This document shows positions 53,397 to 60,899 of a stretch of DNA of 64,000 bases, piece after piece. Position numbers and translations under genes: made by a program. Origin of the DNA: Saprospiraceae bacterium (GTDB lineage Bacteria > Bacteroidota > Bacteroidia > Chitinophagales > Saprospiraceae). The stretch covers positions 103,501 through 167,500 of the forward strand of contig CATQHI010000007.1 of assembly GCA_958295895.1 (NCBI GenBank). Direction: 5' to 3'. The notes below the pieces were generated by a model. It saw only the letters and a program-made list of their open reading frames with translations. It was not told the origin of the DNA and searched no databases. Positions within the stretch are counted from its first letter, which is position 1; every line of letters begins with the position of its first letter.

Positions 53397-53993
53397 ATGA
53401 AAACTGTTCTCTTCAGTCTGTTATTCTTTCTTGCCGTCACCACGGCCTCTGCTTCCATTAACCCCATCGACCTGGTCGTTCAAACCGACCCTACTTCCCA
53501 CACCCTAACGCTGCGCACGACGCTGGCCGTCGAACAGGCCACCAAGGTACAACTTAAGGATGTCAACGGTTTGGTGCTTCACACCACCAAACTGAATCCC
53601 GGCGATTACCTCAACGGTCGGTTCGTGCTCAGCAAGCTGCCCGCCGGTACGTACTACGTAGAGGTGACCGACGTGCAGGGTAAGACCGTGCAGCCCTTCA
53701 CCATCAACGCTGGGGGCATCACGGCCGATCCTGCCCTGGCTACTCGTAGCTTTTACCCCCAGGTGGACCTGCGTGATAAGTTACTGACCATCAACTACCT
53801 CAACACCTCGGGTAGTAGCACCCGGATCCGGCTGGCCGACTCCGCGGGCAAGGCCGTCATCACCGACCGGCTACCCGAGAGCACTACCGTGCAGCGAGCT
53901 TACAGTCTGGAAAATCTACCCGCCGGAGAGTATTTCGTCACCGTTTCTTCCCCGGACGTACCCAGTCATACCACGAGTCTCCGACTCGACTAA
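53397..53993 (+). CDS. Small secreted protein with two tandem T9SS-sorting-domain-like units
   Basis: 198 residues. Signal peptide MKTVLFSLLFFLAVTTASA. The mature part has two beta units of about 85 residues, each ending in a sorting-domain-like stretch: LPAGTYYVEVTDVQGKTV near 85-102 and LPAGEYFVTVSS near 178-189. No further cargo domain is present. Type A sorting domains normally tag a large cargo, so a protein built only of such units is unusual. Expression may be controlled by the AraC-type regulator upstream. A terminator follows at 54024-54055. Function unknown. Confidence 0.75.
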   Translation: MKTVLFSLLFFLAVTTASASINPIDLVVQTDPTSHTLTLRTTLAVEQATKVQLKDVNGLVLHTTKLNPGDYLNGRFVLSKLPAGTYYVEVTDVQGKTVQPFTINAGGITADPALATRSFYPQVDLRDKLLTINYLNTSGSSTRIRLADSAGKAVITDRLPESTTVQRAYSLENLPAGEYFVTVSSPDVPSHTTSLRLD

Positions 53994-54023
53994 GAATTTT
54001 TTGCATGATCGACTTTAAGTTTC

Positions 54024-54055
54024 GCCCCTTCGCCACCTAGGCGGAGGGGCTTTTT
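54024..54055 (+). terminator. Terminator after the small secreted protein
   Basis: GCCCCTTCGCC (54024-54034) pairs with GGCGGAGGGGC (54040-54050) with a TT/GA mismatch inside the stem and a short loop, followed by TTTTT. Confidence 0.85.
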
Positions 54056-54069
54056 CGTTACCGCTGGCG

Positions 54070-54077
54070 TACCTTTC
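54070..54077 (+). promoter_or_regulatory. -7 element just before the DUF4249 gene
   Basis: TACCTTTC matches TAnnTTTG at all but the last base and ends 6 bases before the ATG, suggesting a leaderless or nearly leaderless message. Confidence 0.45.
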
Positions 54078-54083
54078 GGCAGC

Positions 54084-55193
54084 ATGCCCTGGTATACCGC
54101 TCCCCTTATCACCTGTAGCCTCCTGACGCTTCTCTTCGTTAGCTGCACGGACCCCGCCGTACCGGAGTACGACTACGCGAACGATTTTCTCCTCGTAGAT
54201 GGCCGCATCATCAGCGAGCCCGGCCGCAGCCAGGTGAAGGTGAGCCGCAGCGGGATACGGTTCGGCAACTTTCGGCTCAGTCCCATCGAGGGCGCCCGGG
54301 TGGTGAGTGTCGACGAGCAGGCGGGCACTGAAGTCGCCTGGGTGGCACAGCAAGAAGCGGGCGTGTACCGACCGCCGGCGGACTTTCTACCCCTCACCGG
54401 CCGCAGCTACTTTCTACGCATCAGTACTGACGAGGGCGAGGTCGTTGAATCCACCCCCGAGATTATCCTGCCGGCCGTGCCCGTGACCGACCTGCGCTAC
54501 CGCTTCGAGCAAGAGGCTTACTACGACACTGAGCTCGAGCGCTTCGTGCCCGCCTTTACCCTGCTGGTCGATCTCGACGATCCGCCTGAAGAGGACAACT
54601 TCTACCAGTTCACCTACCGGACGTGGGAGCGTACGGTGATCTGTAAAACTTGCTTTGGCAGCGTATACCGTGATGGTAATTGCGTGCAAAGAAGTGGTGT
54701 AGAGTACTACGATTACGCCTGCGACGATGTATGCTGGAGTATCGGCCAGAGTACAGCCATCTCCATCCTGTCCGACGTCCTGACCGACGGGGGAGGCCCC
54801 CTACGCGGAGTGCCGGCCGGTCAGCTCGTCTTCACCGGTTCGGGTGGTATCCTGGCCGAAGTCGAGGTGTCCGCCATCTCACCGGCCGCGCTGGAATACC
54901 TGCGCCAACTGCGGCAGCTCACGGAAGGCGCCGGCGGACTCAACGCCCCCCTACCCGCCCCCCTCTACGGCAACCTACGCGACCGGAGCCCCACACAGAC
55001 CAACGTGCTGGGTTACGTAACCGCCGCCGCCGTCAGTTCGCAGCGGTTGTACTGGGGGCGGGATACGGTACCCGGCACTCCCCTGCGTGCGCCACGCGTG
55101 CCGCGGTACGAACCCCTCGACCCCTCGCCTCCCAGTGCCCCCTGTAGCGGGCCTAATTTCACCTCCGAGCAACCGGAGGGTTGGCCCAACTAG
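54084..55193 (+). CDS. DUF4249 family outer-membrane lipoprotein
   Basis: 369 residues. A lipoprotein signal ends at LLFVSCTDP with the Cys at about 21. The family pattern follows: DYANDFLLVDGRIISEPG, VKVSRSG, GARVVSVDE, LPLTGRSYFLRI, and FTYRTWERTVICKTCF with the typical central cysteine pair. DUF4249 proteins are surface lipoproteins encoded beside a TonB receptor and are thought to act like SusD as a lid. The receptor gene starts 9 bases downstream, so they form one unit. Confidence 0.92.
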   Translation: MPWYTAPLITCSLLTLLFVSCTDPAVPEYDYANDFLLVDGRIISEPGRSQVKVSRSGIRFGNFRLSPIEGARVVSVDEQAGTEVAWVAQQEAGVYRPPADFLPLTGRSYFLRISTDEGEVVESTPEIILPAVPVTDLRYRFEQEAYYDTELERFVPAFTLLVDLDDPPEEDNFYQFTYRTWERTVICKTCFGSVYRDGNCVQRSGVEYYDYACDDVCWSIGQSTAISILSDVLTDGGGPLRGVPAGQLVFTGSGGILAEVEVSAISPAALEYLRQLRQLTEGAGGLNAPLPAPLYGNLRDRSPTQTNVLGYVTAAAVSSQRLYWGRDTVPGTPLRAPRVPRYEPLDPSPPSAPCSGPNFTSEQPEGWPN

Positions 55194-55202
55194 CCCCTAC
55201 CC

Positions 55203-57614
55203 ATGCCGTTTCGCCTGCTGCCCCTCTGTTTTCTACTCGCCTTCGGTCCACTCGCGGCACAGCAGTACCGGGTGGTGGTACGTGTCACGGATGCGGAAAC
55301 GGAGCGGGCCGTGCCCTACGTCAACGTACAACTGCTAAACAGCCCCCAGGGCGGAATGACCGATGAGAGCGGCCAGTACAGCTTCACCGTCCCCGCCGGT
55401 AGGGCCACGGTGCTGGCCTCCTCAGTGGGGTACGATCCGGTGCGGCTACAGCTTACCATCACGGCTGACCGGGAAATTGACGTGCTACTCAACCCGGCCG
55501 CCGAGACCCTGGAGACGGTGACCGTGAGTAGCGACGATGCCAGTGCCCGCCTCGAAAAGCCGCTGATGGGGGTGGAGCGGCTGAGTATCAAGGAGATTGA
55601 ATTCCTCCCCGTGGCCCTGGGGGAGGTGGACGTATTCCGGGGGCTGCAACTCGTGAGTGGAGTCAATTCCGCCGGCGAGGCGAGCAACGGTCTCAGCGTA
55701 CGCGGCGGTACCATCGATCAGAACCTGGTGCTGCAGGATGGCGCCCCGGTGTTCACCCCCACCCACCTCTTCGGGTTGTTTTCGGTCTTTACGCCGGATG
55801 CCGTGGGCAGTGTCGATCTCTACCGGGCCAATATCCCCGCCCGCTTCGGGGGGCGCGTGGCCTCGGTAGTCGACGTACGTACCCGCAACCCCACCAGCGA
55901 TAAATTTAAACTGCAGGGGGGCATCGGACTGGTTTCGAGTCGATTGAGTATGGAGACGCCCGTGACCCGGGATAAGCGGTTCAAGGCGCTAGCTTCGGTG
56001 CGGGTGGGCCTCAATGACTTCGTTTTCAACTTCTTCGAGCGACTGAAAAACACCCGGAGTAAGTTCGGCGACGGCACCCTCAAGTTACGCTACACCGCCA
56101 ATGAACGTGACATCTTCACCTTCTCCGGCTTCTACAGCCGCGACTTCTACCAGATCGATCTGATCAACGGCTTTGCGGGTATCGAGGCCAGTACCAATCA
56201 GTATGACTACAGCACACTCAACGGCACGCTGGACTGGCTACGACTGCTCAACGAGACGACAAGCGTACAGCTGCGGTTAGTCCGTAGCGACCACCGGCCC
56301 TCCGTCCTTTTTCCGGAGCTCGACCGCGACAATAAAATCCGCTACGACTCCCGCATCCGCTACCTCAGCGGACAACTTGGAATAGACCACCGTACGGCCT
56401 CCAACCACCAGCTGTCCGGAGGGGTACAGGTACTTCGGTACGAACTGGAACCCGGACGACTTGACCCCGGCAGCTCCCCCCAGGCCGTGGCCGTCGACCT
56501 GGAAGACGAACAGGCCCTGGAGTTAAGCGGCTACCTGGAAGATGAGTGGAAAGCTACCCCCGCATTTACTATTTCCGCCGGGCTGCGGTATACGCACTAT
56601 GCGCAGTTGGGCCCAGGTACGGTGCGTACCTATGCCGAGGGCACGGAGCGTACGCCAAGCTCCATCACTGGTAGCGAAGCTACCGACGCCGGCACCCTGG
56701 CTACCTACGGCGGTTTCGAGCCGCGACTGGGCCTAAGCCTCCAGGTGGCCGATCGCACCAGCATCAAGGCAGCCTATGCGCTCAATCGCCAGTACCTCCA
56801 GAACGTATTCAACTCCACTACCCCCCTGCCGAGTAGCCGCTGGAAGGTGGCGGACAACAACGTGCTGCCCCAACTCAGCCAGCTCTATAGCGCCGGGGTG
56901 TACCAGCTGCTCGGCAACAACGGACTGGAGCTGAGCCTGGAGGGGTACTACCGTGCCATTGACCGCCTGCTCGAGTACAAACCAGGCGCTGAGTTCTTCC
57001 TCAACCCCACCGTAGAGACCGACCTAATTCAGGGCGAGGGCAAGGCCTACGGGGCGGAGCTAAGCGTCAAGAAAACCCAGGGCCGCCTCACCGGACAGGT
57101 CAATTACACCTACGCCCGTGCGTTCAACCGGGTAATCGGCCCCTCGGCGCGCAGCTCCATCAACCAGGGCGAATACTATCCTGGCTACTTCGACCAGCCG
57201 CACACGGTCAATACCAGCTTCACCCTCGACGACGGCCGTACCCACCGCCTGAGCTTCAACCTAGTGGTACAGAGCAACCGCCCGTACAGTATTCCCAACG
57301 GCTACATCCAGACCGATAACCTCTCGGCCCCAATCTTTTTGGAACGCAACAACGCCCGGCTCCCCCTGTACCACCGCCTCGATTTTAGCTGGACCATTCA
57401 CAACGCCAAAATGAGAAAGAAGCGCTGGGTCGGCGACTGGACGGTCACCTTCTACAACCTCTACGGCCGCAAGAACGCCTACAACATCTACTACCAGCCC
57501 CGCTCCACCGGCCGGGATGCGGAGGTATTTGGCAACAGCCCACTGGCCAGCTACCAGCTTACCATTTTCGGGGCGCCCATCGTCAGTCTGAGCTACAGTT
57601 TCAAATTTGAGTGA
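55203..57614 (+). CDS. TonB-dependent receptor, partner of the DUF4249 lipoprotein
   Basis: 803 residues. Signal peptide ends LAAQQ; a carboxypeptidase-like domain at about 22-105; plug motifs GLQLVSGVNSAGEASNGLSVRGG and NLVLQDGAPVFTPTHLFGLFS; a barrel ending VSLSYSFKFE. The plug form DGAPVFTPTHLFGLFSVF is typical for receptors paired with DUF4249. It should transport an unknown ligand across the outer membrane. The stop overlaps the convergent aminotransferase gene by 14 bases. Confidence 0.93.
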   Translation: MPFRLLPLCFLLAFGPLAAQQYRVVVRVTDAETERAVPYVNVQLLNSPQGGMTDESGQYSFTVPAGRATVLASSVGYDPVRLQLTITADREIDVLLNPAAETLETVTVSSDDASARLEKPLMGVERLSIKEIEFLPVALGEVDVFRGLQLVSGVNSAGEASNGLSVRGGTIDQNLVLQDGAPVFTPTHLFGLFSVFTPDAVGSVDLYRANIPARFGGRVASVVDVRTRNPTSDKFKLQGGIGLVSSRLSMETPVTRDKRFKALASVRVGLNDFVFNFFERLKNTRSKFGDGTLKLRYTANERDIFTFSGFYSRDFYQIDLINGFAGIEASTNQYDYSTLNGTLDWLRLLNETTSVQLRLVRSDHRPSVLFPELDRDNKIRYDSRIRYLSGQLGIDHRTASNHQLSGGVQVLRYELEPGRLDPGSSPQAVAVDLEDEQALELSGYLEDEWKATPAFTISAGLRYTHYAQLGPGTVRTYAEGTERTPSSITGSEATDAGTLATYGGFEPRLGLSLQVADRTSIKAAYALNRQYLQNVFNSTTPLPSSRWKVADNNVLPQLSQLYSAGVYQLLGNNGLELSLEGYYRAIDRLLEYKPGAEFFLNPTVETDLIQGEGKAYGAELSVKKTQGRLTGQVNYTYARAFNRVIGPSARSSINQGEYYPGYFDQPHTVNTSFTLDDGRTHRLSFNLVVQSNRPYSIPNGYIQTDNLSAPIFLERNNARLPLYHRLDFSWTIHNAKMRKKRWVGDWTVTFYNLYGRKNAYNIYYQPRSTGRDAEVFGNSPLASYQLTIFGAPIVSLSYSFKFE

Positions 57615-58737
57615 GCGCCTCCACAAGTTGTTGGAGCTCATCCGCACGGTTGTACACGTTCGGGGATACCCGCACCGAATCCCCCCGGTAGCTCACCGAG
57701 ATCTTTCGGTCCGTAAGGGCCTGCTTGACCCGCTCCAGCGGCAGGTGATCGGGCAGCCGTAGCCCCACCAGATGGTGCGCGCGCTCCTCGTTGAATTCGA
57801 TACCCAGTGCGCGTAGCTCCCCGACGACCGGTTCCCAGAGGGCGGCGGTGTAGGCCTGCACGCCCTCCGGCGTCCATTCGTTGAGCTGATCGAGGGCAGT
57901 CTGCTGCATGGGTATACCGATGAAGTTACTGTGTTGCCCCACGGAGTAGCGCGCGGCCAGTGGCCGGTAGTCGTGCCGGTAGTCCGCCAGCCGGTGGAAT
58001 TCGTGGCTGTCGGTCCGGTTGATCCAATTCTCTTCCAGGGGGATACCATCATCCATCCGCGGACCGTACCAGGCGTAGCCCGTTCCGTAGGGCCCCAGCA
58101 GCCACTTGTAGCCCCCCGCTATTAGCGCATCCGGCCTGATCCGTTCTACATCGAAGGGCAGCGCCCCGATGGACTGCGTGCCGTCGATGACGAGCCAGGC
58201 CCCCACCTCCTCGGTTCTGCGGCGGAGGGCAAGCAGGTCGAAGAGGGTACCATCCGCCCAGTGTACATGCGCGATGGCCACCGCGGCGGTACGGGGGGTG
58301 ATGGCCTCCAGTACCCGGTCCGTCCAGGATTCGTCGGAGCCCTCGGTGGGTCGGGGCACCATCCTCAGCGTTGCACCTGCGGCCGCGCATAGGCGGTGCC
58401 AGGCGTAGTAGTTGCTGGGGAATTGATCCTGTACCACGAGAAGTTCCTGACCGCGGGAGAGGGGTAAGTTTTTAGCTACCGTGGCGATGCCGTAGCTGGC
58501 GGCGGGGATGAGTGCTACGCGGTCCGGCTCCGTAGCATGGATAAGTCGGGCGAAGGAAGCCCGGAGTTGCTGTACGGGCCCGAAGAAGGCCTCGATGGGC
58601 ATTCCGCTGTTGTCTTCCCGCCACTGGAGGGCCTGGCGGGCGGCATCGGCACCGGCGCACAGTTGGGGGGAGCGGCTGGCTCCGTTGAGGTAGACCTCAT
58701 CATCGTGGAGAGGAAAAAGGTGGCGCTGGCAGTGCAT
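57601..58737 (-). CDS. Class V aminotransferase-fold PLP enzyme
   Basis: 378 residues from ATG 58737; an upstream ATG at 58761 would translate the GC-rich motif as MPHPRPRP and is less likely. The PLP-binding Lys lies in ALIAGGYKWLLGPYGTG (about 211) and the cofactor Asp in VIDGTQSIGA (about 185). The fold is that of NifS/isopenicillin N epimerase-like enzymes. The HYGP-type C-terminal motif SVGQHSNFIG is close to the epimerase group. The substrate is unknown; cysteine desulfurase activity is less likely because no Cys active loop was seen. Confidence 0.88.
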   Translation of the reverse strand: MHCQRHLFPLHDDEVYLNGASRSPQLCAGADAARQALQWREDNSGMPIEAFFGPVQQLRASFARLIHATEPDRVALIPAASYGIATVAKNLPLSRGQELLVVQDQFPSNYYAWHRLCAAAGATLRMVPRPTEGSDESWTDRVLEAITPRTAAVAIAHVHWADGTLFDLLALRRRTEEVGAWLVIDGTQSIGALPFDVERIRPDALIAGGYKWLLGPYGTGYAWYGPRMDDGIPLEENWINRTDSHEFHRLADYRHDYRPLAARYSVGQHSNFIGIPMQQTALDQLNEWTPEGVQAYTAALWEPVVGELRALGIEFNEERAHHLVGLRLPDHLPLERVKQALTDRKISVSYRGDSVRVSPNVYNRADELQQLVEALTQI

Positions 58738-58828
58738 GGGGCGGGGCCGCGGGTGCGGCATTGGTAGTGAAGCGTAACCGAACCCCGGCTTTTGGGTTCG
58801 GGTTGGTAGACAAACCCCAACTTACTAC

Positions 58829-60112
58829 TTGAGTACCCACATTCTTCTCCTGCTGCTGGCCGGCACTGCCCTACTGGGCACCTTTGTCATTCCCGGCCTG
58901 ATCCGCGACAAGCTCGTAAGCCTGCCAATCATCTACGTCGCCTTTGGTTTTGCCATCTTTAACCTACCGCTGGACCTGCCGCTGATGAACCCCGAGGATG
59001 CCCGGCTGGACCGGCAGCTGATGGAATACATTACGGAATTTATCGTCATCGTCAGTCTGGCCGCTACGGGGCTGAAACTCGACCGGGACCCCTCGCTGAA
59101 GAACTGGAGCTCGGGCCTCTTTATGCTCGGTATCGCGATGCCGCTCACGATTGCGGCGGTGGCTTTTTTGGGCTGGTGGTGGGTGGGGCTGGCCCCGGCC
59201 AGCGCCGTACTGCTCGGAGCGGTACTGGCACCTACCGATCCCGTTCTGGCCGCTAACGTGCAGGTAGGCCCCCCGAACGAGGACATGCCGGAAGACGATG
59301 TGCGCTTCGGCCTAACCCTGGAGGCGGGGCTCAATGACGGACTGGCTTTCCCCTTTGTGTACCTGGCTATCGCGCTGGTGGATGCGACCGATGTAGGAGC
59401 AACCGTACTGGAGTGGGCCTGGTGGGATTTCGGTTACCGTATCGGAATGGGTACGCTGATGGGGTACGTAATCGGACGGGGCCTGGCCTGGCTATTCTAT
59501 AGGTTTAAACAAAAAATGTCGGAGGTGCGGGATACGGAGATTGAAGCGGGCTTCTTCATCCTCGCCTCCACCCTGCTCACCTACGCGTTGACGGAACTGG
59601 TAGAGGGTTATGGCTTTCTGGCGGTGTTCGTCGCGGCCGTGGTCAGTCGCCGCTCCGCCGATAAGGATCTAGACGTAGAGGAGACGAAGGCCGACCAACT
59701 AGAGAGCTACGAGGCGGCCGAGCAGGTGGAGCAGGCCGTGCTGGGTATATTCTTGATTGCTTTCGGGGGCATTATTGCCACCGGGGGGCTCTACGATCTT
59801 ACGCTGAATGGCGCCCTGGTTGGCGTAGCGCTCATTATTCTGATTCGACCGGTGGCCGGCCTGATCAGCTTCTTGCCTTCTAGTTTACCGTGGGTGGAAA
59901 AAGTGGCCATCAGCTACTTCGGCATCCGGGGGGTGGGATCGTTGTACTACCTAGCCTACGCCCACAATAGCGAGGCGTTTCCCTCCATCGACGGGGTATG
60001 GTCGATCGTCAACTTTACTATGCTGGTATCTATTTTTCTTCACGGCCTCAGCGTAAAGCCCTTTATGCGTTGGGTGGACCGACGCATGGGCCGAGCAGAC
60101 CGGGCGGCTTAA
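58829..60112 (+). CDS. CPA1/NhaP-type Na+/H+ antiporter
   Basis: 427 residues with a TTG start at 58829. About 12 hydrophobic segments. The ion-binding core motifs are GAVLAPTDPVLA near 131-142 and a following EAGLNDGLAFPF near 170-181, both diagnostic for NhaP. The protein exchanges Na+ (or K+) for protons across the inner membrane. Gene stands alone; the stop overlaps the convergent SDR gene by 4 bases. Confidence 0.94.
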   Translation: MSTHILLLLLAGTALLGTFVIPGLIRDKLVSLPIIYVAFGFAIFNLPLDLPLMNPEDARLDRQLMEYITEFIVIVSLAATGLKLDRDPSLKNWSSGLFMLGIAMPLTIAAVAFLGWWWVGLAPASAVLLGAVLAPTDPVLAANVQVGPPNEDMPEDDVRFGLTLEAGLNDGLAFPFVYLAIALVDATDVGATVLEWAWWDFGYRIGMGTLMGYVIGRGLAWLFYRFKQKMSEVRDTEIEAGFFILASTLLTYALTELVEGYGFLAVFVAAVVSRRSADKDLDVEETKADQLESYEAAEQVEQAVLGIFLIAFGGIIATGGLYDLTLNGALVGVALIILIRPVAGLISFLPSSLPWVEKVAISYFGIRGVGSLYYLAYAHNSEAFPSIDGVWSIVNFTMLVSIFLHGLSVKPFMRWVDRRMGRADRAA

Positions 60113-60885
60113 CCGGTGAGGAAGCGCGTCATACCGCCGTCGACGTTGATCGTTTGCCCGGTAATAAACTGCGCGGCTGGAGAGAGTAAGAAGGCAGCCA
60201 TCTTGGCGAAGTGCTCCGGCTGACCGAGTTTGCCGAGGGGTACCTCCGCTAGGAAATTTTGCTCGACCGCTTCGACGGCTAGCTGCTGGAGTTCGGCAGC
60301 TTTTTGAAGGACGGTCGTGATGCGCTCCGTGGCGTGGTAACCCGGTGCCAGGATATTAGCACGGATGCCGTTACCGCCCTCTTCCCGCGTTAGCGTCTTA
60401 ACAAAGCCGGCTACGGCGGCGCGAAAGGCGTTGCTTAGCACGAGGTTATCAATGGGCTGCTTGATCGATACACTTTCGATGTACAGCAGGCTACCTCCAC
60501 CCCGCTGACGGAAGGTAGGCAGTAGGGCCTTCGTGAGCTGAATCTTCCAACGTAGGGTGCTGGCGTAGGCGATATCCCACTGCGCCATATCGAGCTCACC
60601 GATGGTCCCCGTGGGCGGACCTCCGGAGTTGAACACACAGCCGGCTACGTCTAGGTCGATTAGCTTCTCTCCCAGTTTACGGATGGCGGTGCCGTCACTT
60701 AGATCGGCGGGATGGGCAATGAAGTTATCCCCATGAGTCTCGGCCAGCGTGGCTAGTTTATCCCTACTACGAGCGATACCGACGACCGTGGCTCCTTCCC
60801 GGACGAGGCACTGCGCGATGGCCCGACCTAGACCTCCACTGGCACCACCTACGGCATAGACCTTTCCGGCAAGTTGTAAATCCAT
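60109..60885 (-). CDS. SDR family oxidoreductase with altered catalytic site
   Basis: 258 residues. The NAD(P)-binding motif GGASGGLG is at 13-20, and NSGGP, the family NAG position, near 87-91. The catalytic YxxxK is not seen; its place is taken by the segment SIKQPIDNLVLSNAFR near 142-158, a form shared by a branch of 3-oxoacyl-ACP-reductase-like SDRs. The end NVDGGMTRFL is normal. It may still bind cofactor, but activity is uncertain. It follows the subtilase gene by 14 bases. Confidence 0.88.
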   Translation of the reverse strand: MDLQLAGKVYAVGGASGGLGRAIAQCLVREGATVVGIARSRDKLATLAETHGDNFIAHPADLSDGTAIRKLGEKLIDLDVAGCVFNSGGPPTGTIGELDMAQWDIAYASTLRWKIQLTKALLPTFRQRGGGSLLYIESVSIKQPIDNLVLSNAFRAAVAGFVKTLTREEGGNGIRANILAPGYHATERITTVLQKAAELQQLAVEAVEQNFLAEVPLGKLGQPEHFAKMAAFLLSPAAQFITGQTINVDGGMTRFLTG

Positions 60886-60899
60886 GCGTGAGGTCGACC

